From NCBI RefSeq assembly GCF_017115165.1, contig NZ_JABXKF010000056.1, positions 1 to 53,717 on the forward strand: a DNA stretch of 53,717 bases, given 5' to 3'. The notes under the pieces are model-generated. The model saw nothing but the letters and a program-made list of their open reading frames with translations, had not been told where the DNA came from and did not search any database. The DNA comes from Nostoc sp. LPT (lineage in GTDB: Bacteria; Cyanobacteriota; Cyanobacteriia; Cyanobacteriales; Nostocaceae). The position numbers were made by a program, and so were the translations under genes. Shown in pieces: positions 26,608 to 35,093 of this stretch. Position 1 is the first letter of the stretch, and each line of letters opens with the position of its first letter.

Positions 26608-29600
26608 TTACCAAGGTAATCGACCTGAGTGACCGCCATGACGCTCTCGCTCAATTTCTATCCGCTGCCGTAATCTGTTATAAATTTCACGGGCTAGAGC
26701 TTCAAGATCAGCCATATCATCTTTATCATCTTCTTGAGAAGACGAGGATACGCTCTCTATCGTCTCAGTTATTGGTTCGATTTTTCTAGATATGTCAGGT
26801 AGAGTCACCTCTCCACCATCAGCAAAGCCTCTAGGTGAAGGAAGGTGTTTAGCAAAAACTTGTGGCGATTCTGAAACCTGAGAAGATTCATAATTTTGGC
26901 TGTTAGATTCCACATCACTAAAGTTGAAGCTAGGGAATTCATCATTATTTCCATTTAGTAAATCTTCCACACTTGACCATTGAGAAGGTGTATTTGACCA
27001 TTGAGAAGATGTATTAGTGCTAGGATTTGCTTTTCGGAAAATCAGGGGAGGTGATGAGTATTGAGGTGAAGGAGGTGAAGGTTCATCTACATGAATTGTT
27101 TCATTTTGAAGAGGATTAAGCTGTGGAGAATTTAGGATAGAAAGTTTCTGTTTTCCAATATCTAACCCCAAGGCAGGAGGAATTAAAGAATTGGATACAT
27201 CAGAGGAGGGAGTCTCAGCACTTTTTAGTTGCAATGAAGTGTCTGGAAAAGAATCGACTTTAGTCGGGGTTTCTGGAGAGGTTATTTCTTCCGGTTCTTG
27301 AGCATTGGGTGTCTGTAAACTTGGAAGGATGAGTTCGTGGGGTGTTCCACCAGTGTTGATGTGATGCAATAGAGGTAAATTCTTCTGTGCATCCCTGGTA
27401 TTAATCACAAACTCCCCAGGCGTAAGCATTGCAGGTACTGTATCCGAGGCTGCTATCTGGTAACGATTTTCAACGTGGGAGTCTATGACATGACCACCAG
27501 TAGCATAACCTTTAGGCGCTGGTAAATTTTCTGCGATCGCATTTTGCTTTTGCTCAACTTTAGGTGGTGTCCCTACCTCATTTTGTGGAGAAGTTGCTTC
27601 TTCTGGGATATCTCGATTATCTGAGGTATCAACAAGGGTTGATATTTCAGGATTTGTTACCGCAAAGGGAAATTCTGATTCTACTGGTTGTTCATTGTCA
27701 ATAATTTTCCGGAAAATATTCTCAGTTTCAATGATTTCAGGCGATGTGGCGGGAATTGGTGGTGTGTAGATGCCTAGCGGCTTTTCGTTAAACATCGCAG
27801 TTTCAGCAATTTCAGGTGATATGGCGCTTACTGGTGCTTCAGCAATCTCAGGTGGTGTGGCGGTAATTCTTGATGCTTCAGCAATCTCAGGTGGTGTGGC
27901 GGTAATTTTTGGTACTTCAGCAATCTCAGGTGGTATGGCGGTAATTCTTGATGCTTCAGCAATTTTAGGTGATATGGCGGTAACTACTGGTACTTCATCA
28001 ATCTCAGGTAGCGCTAAGATGGGATGACTTTCTATAAACTCGCTGGTAGTATTCTCAATATTGGTGTCATGTTCCAGTGAAGTTACATTTGCTGAGACAT
28101 TTGAAACATTAACCGCCATAGCAGATTGTGACTCTGAAGTGGCTAACTGTTCATTGCTATCAGAGTTTCTGAATAAACTAAGTGTGTCTTCAATATCGGC
28201 TGAGGTAGGTGTTAACTGAACAGGCGCACTGACTGGAGACTCACTCGTAACATTAGAATCAATTTCTTGTTGTACTGTAACAGGACTTTTTACAACTGAA
28301 TAATCAGAATTAGGTACAGCAACATCCGCTTTCGGCGCAAAGCTATCCACCCCGATAATATTTTGATCGTTCGCCAAAGGATGGAGTAAAGTAGGTGCTT
28401 GATCGACATTAGGTGAGGTAAATGCTGACGATAAACCTACTGAAGAATCAGAATTAGGTACATCCGCTTTCGGCGCCAAGCTATCCGCCCCGATAATATT
28501 TTCATCGTTCGCCAAAGGATGGAGTAAAATAGGTGCTTGATCGACATTAGGTGAGGTAAATGCTGACGATAAACCTACTGAAGAATCAGAATTAGGTACA
28601 TCCGCTTTCGGCGCCAAGCTATCCGCCCCGATAATATTTTCATCGTTCGCCAAAGGATGGAGTAAAATAGGTGCTTGATCGACATTAGGTGAGGTAAATG
28701 CTGACGATAAACCTACTGAAGAATCAGAATTAGGTACATCCGCTTTCGGCGCCAAGCTATCCACCCCGACAATATTTTCATCGTTCACCAAAGGATGGAG
28801 TAAGGTAGGTGCTTGATCGACATTAGGTGAGGTAAATGCTGACGATAAAGCTACTGAAGAATCAGAATTAGGTACAGCAACATCTGCTTTCGGCGTAAAG
28901 CTATCCGCCCCGATAATATTTTCATCGTTCGCCAAAGGATGGACTAAAGTAGTTGCTTGATCGACATTAGTTGAGATAAATGCTGACGATAAAGCTACTG
29001 AAGACTCAGAATTAGGTACATCCGCTTTCAGCGCAAAGCTATCCACCCCGACAATATTTTCATCGTTCGCCAAAGGATGGAGTAAAGTAGGTGCTTGATC
29101 GACATTAGGTGAGGTAAATGCTGACAATAAAGCTACTGAAGAATCAGAATTAGGTACAGCAACATCCGCTTTCGGCGCAAAGCTATCCGCCCCGATAATA
29201 TTTTGATCGTTCGCCAAAGAATGAAGTGTGCCATCAACATCAAATGAGGTAAGTGTTGATGATAAAGCTACATTCTCTAGAGAATTATCAGCCACAGGGT
29301 TATCTGTGACAAAATCATTTGTGTTGTTTTCTAATATTAAGTCTGACTCAATGGCTGTAATCGCCTCGAAATTACTATTTATATTTGGTGATTCCTCTTT
29401 TGACGATGGAGAATTCAAGGTTGGTAGCACCTCTTTTCTCTGTATGAAATTTTTCGGAAAAACGGTGGTCTGATTATTACTTATAGAAGGAAGTTTATCT
29501 GTTTCAACATCTTGTTGCGGTAGCGTTTGACTGAGTGGTATTTCTAAAATATTAACTAATTCTAATGCTTCAGGGATTATTTCTTGTTCATTATTACCCA

Positions 29601-30522
29601 AGCTATTATCAGAGATAAATGTTTGATCTGCATTATGATGCAAAGGAAATTCTACAACTGAAGCTTCTGCTAGTTCACTTGTATTATCGGATAATTCATT
29701 TCTTTGTTGTAATTGTGAAATACTTTCTCTCACAGACGATTCTGCACTAGGTAAACTAGATGGTAACTCAGGATTTGCTTGCAGTTCGTCCTTAGTAATA
29801 TTCCTAAATAAAGTCGATTTATCTTCAAGGCTAGGTAAAATTGATGTCGTTCTACTAGGCGTTGTAACACTAATTGAATCATCATTTTTAAGATTGTCTG
29901 AAGCAATATCAAGCTGTAAAGTAGGGAGTTCTAAGTTAGCCTCAATAAGCAGAGATTCATCTGAGGCTAATAAGCTATTTTCATTGTAATTAATATGAAT
30001 ATTGCTTTCATCAATCAATTTAGCCGCAGATGATTTGACCGATTTTTTAGTCTTAGATTTAGTAGTTGATTTTTTTTCTGGTGGCTGTTGAGATTTATTT
30101 GTTTTTTTCGATTTAGATTTGCTTTTACCACTAAGATTTATTTCTGATGCCGTATCATTACTCAGATTGTTATCAATGCGAGTCGGCATTATTTCTGGAA
30201 TACTGGTTGTTATTGATTCACTACTATTTTCTTGTGGAGTTATTAAATCAAAAGAATCAACCTCAAGTAATGGAAGCTCACTACTTATATCCTGAGTATC
30301 CCAACCTATTAATGGTTCTATCGATGCTTCATGTTCGCTAGATAAGAAGAATTTAGAAGATGTGACTAATGGTGGTTTAGTTTGTATGGAACTAATAAAG
30401 TTACTTCGTGATTGTAGAGAATGAGACTCTTTTCTCAATAACATTTTGTCAGGATTAGATAAAGACGATCTAATCCCAAGGGGATGAATATTGTTCCCTA
30501 GTGGAGATTGGATAATTTGCAT
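26608..30522 (-). CDS. 1304-aa tape-measure-like eCIS protein with tandem repeats
   Basis: The protein is mostly low-complexity Ser/Thr/Pro/Asp/Glu sequence with no fold recognised over residues 1-1000. A Lys-rich patch lies at about 130-165. Seven 46-48-residue repeats (core HPLANDENIIGADSFAPKAD) follow at about 420-745, and 13-residue repeats (ATPPEIAEASRIT) at about 835-910. Near 1005-1060 is a motif typical of phage tape-measure proteins, YATGGHV...SDTVPAMLTPGEFVIN, then LLHHINTGG. A related LPSPRGFADGGEV follows later. The C-terminus EALAREIYNRLRQRIEIERE-RHGGHSGRLPW resembles the end of the 79-aa protein that starts the operon. It is likely to run in or scaffold the tube; its place between tube and adaptor genes is unusual. 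Confidence 0.75.
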   Translation of the reverse strand: MQIIQSPLGNNIHPLGIRSSLSNPDKMLLRKESHSLQSRSNFISSIQTKPPLVTSSKFFLSSEHEASIEPLIGWDTQDISSELPLLEVDSFDLITPQENSSESITTSIPEIMPTRIDNNLSNDTASEINLSGKSKSKSKKTNKSQQPPEKKSTTKSKTKKSVKSSAAKLIDESNIHINYNENSLLASDESLLIEANLELPTLQLDIASDNLKNDDSISVTTPSRTTSILPSLEDKSTLFRNITKDELQANPELPSSLPSAESSVRESISQLQQRNELSDNTSELAEASVVEFPLHHNADQTFISDNSLGNNEQEIIPEALELVNILEIPLSQTLPQQDVETDKLPSISNNQTTVFPKNFIQRKEVLPTLNSPSSKEESPNINSNFEAITAIESDLILENNTNDFVTDNPVADNSLENVALSSTLTSFDVDGTLHSLANDQNIIGADSFAPKADVAVPNSDSSVALLSAFTSPNVDQAPTLLHPLANDENIVGVDSFALKADVPNSESSVALSSAFISTNVDQATTLVHPLANDENIIGADSFTPKADVAVPNSDSSVALSSAFTSPNVDQAPTLLHPLVNDENIVGVDSLAPKADVPNSDSSVGLSSAFTSPNVDQAPILLHPLANDENIIGADSLAPKADVPNSDSSVGLSSAFTSPNVDQAPILLHPLANDENIIGADSLAPKADVPNSDSSVGLSSAFTSPNVDQAPTLLHPLANDQNIIGVDSFAPKADVAVPNSDYSVVKSPVTVQQEIDSNVTSESPVSAPVQLTPTSADIEDTLSLFRNSDSNEQLATSESQSAMAVNVSNVSANVTSLEHDTNIENTTSEFIESHPILALPEIDEVPVVTAISPKIAEASRITAIPPEIAEVPKITATPPEIAEASRITATPPEIAEAPVSAISPEIAETAMFNEKPLGIYTPPIPATSPEIIETENIFRKIIDNEQPVESEFPFAVTNPEISTLVDTSDNRDIPEEATSPQNEVGTPPKVEQKQNAIAENLPAPKGYATGGHVIDSHVENRYQIAASDTVPAMLTPGEFVINTRDAQKNLPLLHHINTGGTPHELILPSLQTPNAQEPEEITSPETPTKVDSFPDTSLQLKSAETPSSDVSNSLIPPALGLDIGKQKLSILNSPQLNPLQNETIHVDEPSPPSPQYSSPPLIFRKANPSTNTSSQWSNTPSQWSSVEDLLNGNNDEFPSFNFSDVESNSQNYESSQVSESPQVFAKHLPSPRGFADGGEVTLPDISRKIEPITETIESVSSSSQEDDKDDMADLEALAREIYNRLRQRIEIERERHGGHSGRLPW
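28300..29250. repeat. Seven 138/144-bp tandem repeats inside the tape-measure-like gene
   Basis: The landmark AGCTATCC recurs at 28341, 28479, 28617, 28755, 28899, 29037 and 29181, giving periods of 138 bp (four times) or 144 bp (twice, from two extra codons). All spacings keep the reading frame. Two neighbouring units are almost identical in DNA, indicating recent duplication. Confidence 0.92.
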
Positions 30523-30545
30523 AGTTATAGTTTTAAAAGAGCTAA

Positions 30546-31070
30546 TTAGCTAGAAACAAAATATCCTGTTTTTTGATTTCGTTGTACAGAAGTACCTCCA
30601 CCTGTAGCTCTTGCAACCTGTAAACCTTCATAAGCTAAAGTTAATTCTTCAATCCCAACTGCCTTTCCATCTGCTTGGAGTGCAGGTGTTTTCCAGGTTA
30701 TAGGAATAGCACCAATCAAAGTCCAACTCATCATTGTCTCACCGGCTTGATTGAAAATCAGAATATTGACATTGCGTCGAGATGTTTTCTTTTTTTCATC
30801 AAAAACTGCATTCATCCAGTTCCAAAAACCTGGATGATCGGTAACTCCACGTTTGAGAGTTATGTCTGCAAATTCTGTATGACCTAAATAAATTCTTTGC
30901 TGGTCGTTAACACCACCTTCCTGAAAAACATTTTTCTTAATTTGAATACTTAATCCTGAGCATTCAGCGAAAGACGCAGCAATAGAACTGTCTATCTCAA
31001 CGTAGAAACGATTAGTAGTAACATAATTTAATTCGTGAGTAATGTTGCCATTATTAGCACCTGTAGCCAT
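30546..31070 (-). CDS. eCIS inner tube protein (T4 gp19 / Afp1-5 type)
   Basis: ATG 31070 is chosen over the upstream GTG 31079 because AGGTGG lies 6-7 nt before it. The 174 residues match the tail-tube family: YVTTNRFYVEIDSSIAASFA, ECSGLSIQIKKNVFQEGGVN, RIYLGHTEFADITLKRGVTD, FWNWMNAVFDEKK and a closing WTLIGAIPITWKTPALQADG with VGIEELTLAYEGL. It forms the hexameric ring of the inner tube or its initiator ring. Its ATG overlaps the TGA of the small gene upstream (TGATG), so the two are translationally coupled. Only one tube gene is present in the window. Confidence 0.92.
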   Translation of the reverse strand: MATGANNGNITHELNYVTTNRFYVEIDSSIAASFAECSGLSIQIKKNVFQEGGVNDQQRIYLGHTEFADITLKRGVTDHPGFWNWMNAVFDEKKKTSRRNVNILIFNQAGETMMSWTLIGAIPITWKTPALQADGKAVGIEELTLAYEGLQVARATGGGTSVQRNQKTGYFVSS

Positions 31071-31309
31071 CACAACCACCTTTGGGAATTATAATTGCCT
31101 AGCCTTTCCCGCTGCGATCGCAGGTCTTTTAGCAAGAGTTTATACACATGCTCTGTGAGTTGGTTTAGCAGCAGTGAATCATTGAGGTATTTACTTGCCG
31201 TTTTAGCCACAATGCTTGCATCAGATGTTGCCGAAACCCCAGCGTAGCCAGCAGTACCGCCAACATCTCCATCGAACGTGAAAAAAGTTTTTTGCTGATT
31301 TGAGTCCAT
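31070..31309 (-). CDS. Small first protein of the eCIS operon with RER...RW C-terminal motif
   Basis: This 79-residue protein is real by position: it starts the operon and its stop codon overlaps the tube gene start. The N-terminal half is Gly/Ser/Thr-rich (FTFDGDVGGTAGYAG). The C-terminal half is a predicted helix, LNQLTEHVYKLLLKDLRSQR followed by ERLGNYNSQRWL. That helix aligns with the last 35 residues of the 1304-aa protein: L..LA..VY.LL...L...RER.G......R.W. No known family is recognised. It may be a tube chaperone or an assembly adaptor that shares a docking surface with the tape-measure-like protein. Confidence 0.75.
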   Translation of the reverse strand: MDSNQQKTFFTFDGDVGGTAGYAGVSATSDASIVAKTASKYLNDSLLLNQLTEHVYKLLLKDLRSQRERLGNYNSQRWL

Positions 31310-31325
31310 AAATAAAAAACTCTCC

Positions 31326-31400
31326 CTAAATCCAGGCTAAAGGTAGTGCATCAGAATCAAAAGTAGCCAAAAGTCGAACTTAGTTTCTGCCTGGATTTAG
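31326..31400. promoter_or_regulatory. 12-bp inverted repeat in the divergent eCIS control region
   Basis: CTAAATCCAGGC (31326-31337) and GCCTGGATTTAG (31389-31400) are perfectly complementary with a 51-bp spacer. They lie between the minus-strand structural operon and the plus-strand DUF4157 gene. They could be paired operator sites, or the ends of a small palindromic element. Confidence 0.5.
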
Positions 31401-31495
31401 ACTTTAGAGGAATTGTGTTACAAGTGTGATCGCTATACTCTAGTAGTAACAGCAAAATATTCACCTAGCTACTGCTTGGGCAACAGGAGAAGAAA
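31395..31495 (+). promoter_or_regulatory. Promoter region duplicated upstream of two DUF4157 genes
   Basis: ATTTAGACTTT...AATTGTGTTACAAG and on to the start codon is repeated at 33171-33275 with few changes. A TTGTGT (31413-31418) and TATACT (31434-31439) pair with a 15-bp spacer is a possible sigma-70-type promoter; the second copy reads TTGTGT/TGTACT. AGGAGA precedes both start codons by 5 nt. Confidence 0.4.
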
Positions 31496-32938
31496 ATGAG
31501 AGAACACGTCAGCCAGAAAAAAACTACTACAGGCTTCTCAATTCCATCCCTGAAACACCCGATACGCGGTTTTGGTTTGGAGTCGTCGGCAATTTCACGC
31601 CAAGCGGTTCCTGAAATACAACCAATCAATAAACCAGTTACTCACGATATAAGTCGCATACCACTGCGTACCCAAGCAAAACTCTCAATTAGCCAGCCTG
31701 GAGACATTTACGAACAAGAAGCTGATAGCGTCGCACAGCAGGTAATGCAAAGAATGGCGCAACCTGTAAATCGCCAGTCTATCCAACAAGAAGCATTGCC
31801 AGAGGAAGAAGAAGAATTGCAAATGAAACCTCTGGACATTAGCACTTTGCAACGAGAAGAAGCGCCAGAAGAAGAAGAATTACAAATGAAATCTCTGGAC
31901 AATAGCACACTGCAACGAGAAGAAGCGCCAGAGGATGAGGAAGAATTACAGATGAAGCCGATGGTGCAGCGTCAGGCTGAGACTGGGATGGCTGCTGCGC
32001 CAGACCTGGAAGCGTCCATTAACCAAGCCAGGGGTGGCGGACAGACGATGGCGAACAATATCCGGGAACCGATGGAACAGGCATTTGGCGCAGATTTCAG
32101 TGGGGTGAAGGTTCACACGGATGGTCAATCTGACCAGTTGAATCGGTCAATTCAGGCGCGTGCTTTCACGACAGGACAGGATGTGTTCTTTCGGCAGGGT
32201 GAATATAATCCTGGGAGTCGGGGGGGGCAGGAGTTGTTAGCGCATGAGTTGACTCATGTTGTGCAGCAGAGTGGTGGTGCAATCAGCAGCGAAGAGAAAC
32301 GCGGTAAAAAATTGATAAACCTGGTGGAAAATACCGGACATGAACGGGCTAGTCCCAAGAACGGAAAAGACGGCGATCAGCCAGAAAAGTTAAAGGGTGA
32401 TGACTACGCCAACAACGTGCAAAAACTCCTCAACGATCTGAACAATTTGCTACCAGGATTCACAAACGGGGAGATCAACACAGCCCTGAGTATCATCAAC
32501 TCCAACCGTGCGCAATGCTCCGTCAGCACTAGCCAGGTCACAGGAGAAGACACTAACACATTAGCCTACAGCAATCTCAAGAATGCCATCGTACAACAGG
32601 TAACTGACAACCAATACTTAACACAAGAGGCCGACCGCAAGCACTTCAGAGACCAGGTTAGGAACCTAGTCTCTGTTTTGATTCCAATGATCGACCAGCT
32701 CCCTACAACTGCGGTTGATACCAGAGTTGCTAAAGTCATCGAATCAGAAAGCAAACATACACAGGATGCAAAGAAGGCTATAGATGCTGCGCTCCTCAAA
32801 CTATCCGAGGAAATGAAGAAGCGTTTGAAAGAGTATTTCCAAAGTATGTTTGAAAAAAAGTTCATTTCCAAAAAGGACAATGACCCTAAAGAGCCACCAC
32901 CCGGAGGCGGGACAGGAGAAGGGGTACTGGTTAACTGA
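31496..32938 (+). CDS. eCIS-core (DUF4157) protein, candidate cargo
   Basis: The 480 residues start MREHVSQKKTTTGFSIPSLK and carry PIRGFG, the leader motif LSISQPGDIYEQEADSVAQQ (about 63-82), three acidic EEELQMK repeats (about 98-157) and a DUF4157 core (about 165-260) with HELTH at 250-254. The C-terminal 200 residues are helical and unlike the other paralogues; no toxin family is recognised. DUF4157 is the eCIS-core domain commonly found on eCIS-associated effectors, so export in the particle is likely. Whether the HExxH motif is an active zinc protease is unknown. AGGAGA at 31485-31490 supports the start. Confidence 0.85.
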   Translation: MREHVSQKKTTTGFSIPSLKHPIRGFGLESSAISRQAVPEIQPINKPVTHDISRIPLRTQAKLSISQPGDIYEQEADSVAQQVMQRMAQPVNRQSIQQEALPEEEEELQMKPLDISTLQREEAPEEEELQMKSLDNSTLQREEAPEDEEELQMKPMVQRQAETGMAAAPDLEASINQARGGGQTMANNIREPMEQAFGADFSGVKVHTDGQSDQLNRSIQARAFTTGQDVFFRQGEYNPGSRGGQELLAHELTHVVQQSGGAISSEEKRGKKLINLVENTGHERASPKNGKDGDQPEKLKGDDYANNVQKLLNDLNNLLPGFTNGEINTALSIINSNRAQCSVSTSQVTGEDTNTLAYSNLKNAIVQQVTDNQYLTQEADRKHFRDQVRNLVSVLIPMIDQLPTTAVDTRVAKVIESESKHTQDAKKAIDAALLKLSEEMKKRLKEYFQSMFEKKFISKKDNDPKEPPPGGGTGEGVLVN

Positions 32939-32982
32939 GACATCGGTTTGCCCCACCCATCCAGAGCGATCGCCTGATCTTG

Positions 32983-33012
32983 TAAGGTGCGTTACTTCCT
33001 TAACGCACCTTA
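32983..33012. terminator. 12-bp-stem hairpin after the first DUF4157 gene
   Basis: TAAGGTGCGTTA (32983-32994) and TAACGCACCTTA (33001-33012) form a perfect 12-bp stem with a 6-nt loop, 45 nt after the stop. There is no T tract. It is also a common cyanobacterial repeat, so the terminator role is tentative. A partial relative, TAACGCACC, lies nearby at about 33080. Confidence 0.5.
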
Positions 33013-33275
33013 TGATTGGTTCGCTGTCCTGCGGCGTGAACCACCAAATCTCTTGTCAAATATCCAAATACAAACGCCTAACGCACCCTACAGGGCTACA
33101 GCGCGATCGCCTGATATTGTCGGTTGGGTTGAGTGCGATCGCCCGACACTATAGAATAGGGTTCCCGAAAATTTAGACTTTGGGTGAATTGTGTTACAAG
33201 TGCGAACGCTGTACTCTAGATGTTAGTAATAGCAAAATATTCATCCACCTACTGCTTAGACATCAGGAGAAAAAA

Positions 33276-35000
33276 ATGAGAGAACGCATAGGCCAGCCCA
33301 AAAAAGCTACCACTGCTTTCTTCTCAATACCTGCACTCAAACAACCGACACGTGGTTTTGGTTCAGAGTCCTCTGGTGGTTCATCCCAAGCAGTAAATGA
33401 GGTGCGATCGCAAAATAAACCTTTAATGCACGATATCAGTCGAATATCACTGCGTTCACAAACAAAACTCACGGTTAACCAGCCAGGAGATATTTACGAG
33501 CAGGAAGCTGATAGAGTAGCACAGCAAGTGATGCAGACGATGAGCGAGCCTGTAAGTAAACAGTCTGTGCAACGGGAAGCATTACCAGAGGAAGAAGAAG
33601 AATTACAAATGAAATCTCTGGCAGATACCAATATTTCGCTACAACGGGAAGCATTACCAGAGGAAGAAGAATTACAAATGAAATCTCTGGCGGATGCCAA
33701 TATTTCGCTGCAACGGGAAGCATTACCAGAGGAAGAAGAAGAATTACAAATGAAATCTCTGGCAGATACTAATATTTCACTACAACGGGAAGCATTACCA
33801 GAGGAAGAAGAAGAATTACAAATGAAATCTCTGGCAGATACTAATATTTCACTACAACGGGAAGCATTACCAGAGGAAGAAGAATTACAAATGAAATCTC
33901 TGGCAGATACCAATATTTCACTACAACGGGAAGCATTACCAGAGGAAGAAGAAGAATTACAAATGAAATCTCTGGCAGATACCAATATTTCACTACAACG
34001 TCAGGGTGGTGGGGTTGCAGCCACATCTGACTTGGAAACTTCAATCCAACAAGAACGGGGAAGTGGACAGCCACTCTCAGACGATATCCGCCAACCAATG
34101 GAGCAAGCTTTTGGGACTGACTTTAGCAGTGTCAAAATCCACACAGATAGCAGCTCTGACCAACTCAACCAATCTATCCAAGCTCGTGCCTTTACTACAG
34201 GACAGGATATATTCTTCCGTCAAGGAGAATATGCTCCTGAGAGTCATGGAGGAAAGGAATTACTTGCCCATGAGTTAACTCACGTTGTCCAACAAAATGG
34301 TAGTGCGCTTGGGCGTAAATTGGTTCCTGAACAGGAGATAAAAAAAAACAAGATCCAAACCAAAGCCCTTCTTAACTCCCCTTCTGGGTATCAACCAGTA
34401 ATCCAGCGTAACCCTCTTGATAAGGTTAAAAAATTCTTTTCCAAAGACAGTGGCGATAAAGATAACGGTGGCGATGAAATAGAAGAAATACAGGTGAACG
34501 GGGAGAACTGGAAAAAATATATGGAGTTAGATATCTTGACGATGCAGCCTAGCGATATCATAACGGACAGGCAATTTGGGCATAATTTATATATAAATAT
34601 CAGATGGTACAACAAATCGCAGAAAAGATTGCGCCTTTTGACACCGCCACCATTGGAATATTTTGAGGAAATAACAAAGATTACGACAGACAACGGCGGC
34701 AATAGAACTACGGAAACAGAATCGCTGGATCAGTACGCAAACAGGCCAAATTCTAATACTTTCCGTAGCTACGCACTCGGAACTCAGGGCATGATTATAG
34801 ATCCAGGTAAGTCGCTCACGGCAAGATTTCTTGATCCACCGCAGATCACAATCACACAAGAGTATAAATCGCGCACTGTTAAGTTCAAAATCGGGTTACG
34901 GGGGTCGCAACAGTGGCTAACTGGTGTACAGCAACTAACGTGCGAGAATAACAAGATAATAGAGCATGAGTTTATCCCAACAAGACTCAGGGCTGGCTAA
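33276..35000 (+). CDS. eCIS-core (DUF4157) protein with six acidic 23/24-aa repeats
   Basis: The frame is open from 33180, but ATG 33276 is the start. AGGAGA lies 5 nt before it, and MRERIGQPKKATTAFFS aligns with the paralogue at 31496. The 574-residue protein has the PTRGFG leader, LTVNQPGDIYEQEADRVAQQ, six acidic repeats (residues 100-241), and a DUF4157 core (about 245-340) with HELTH at 332-336. A unique beta-rich C-terminal domain of about 190 residues follows (NLYINIRWYNKSQKRLRLL, ITITQEYKSRTVKFKIGLRG), of unknown function. Shared N-terminus and divergent C-terminus are typical of cargo that uses one loading signal. Confidence 0.85.
   Translation: MRERIGQPKKATTAFFSIPALKQPTRGFGSESSGGSSQAVNEVRSQNKPLMHDISRISLRSQTKLTVNQPGDIYEQEADRVAQQVMQTMSEPVSKQSVQREALPEEEEELQMKSLADTNISLQREALPEEEELQMKSLADANISLQREALPEEEEELQMKSLADTNISLQREALPEEEEELQMKSLADTNISLQREALPEEEELQMKSLADTNISLQREALPEEEEELQMKSLADTNISLQRQGGGVAATSDLETSIQQERGSGQPLSDDIRQPMEQAFGTDFSSVKIHTDSSSDQLNQSIQARAFTTGQDIFFRQGEYAPESHGGKELLAHELTHVVQQNGSALGRKLVPEQEIKKNKIQTKALLNSPSGYQPVIQRNPLDKVKKFFSKDSGDKDNGGDEIEEIQVNGENWKKYMELDILTMQPSDIITDRQFGHNLYINIRWYNKSQKRLRLLTPPPLEYFEEITKITTDNGGNRTTETESLDQYANRPNSNTFRSYALGTQGMIIDPGKSLTARFLDPPQITITQEYKSRTVKFKIGLRGSQQWLTGVQQLTCENNKIIEHEFIPTRLRAG
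33573..33998. repeat. Six tandem 72/69-bp repeats encoding EALPEEEEELQMKSL units
   Basis: Four 72-bp and two 69-bp units sum to exactly 426 bp (142 codons). Units differ by one Glu codon and a few bases. The paralogue at 31496 has three more diverged versions, and the giant protein has one (EKEEELQMQPL). Confidence 0.92.
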
Positions 35001-35093
35001 GAAGCATGGCATAGTTAGTTTTATATAAACTATTAATTATCTAGCAAAAGTCCCATCAGAAATTAAAGACTCTTGAATAATGACTAATAACGC

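Noticed and set aside
30546..31070. Possible sheath protein
   Set aside because: At 174 residues it is far too short for a sheath subunit and matches the inner tube family.
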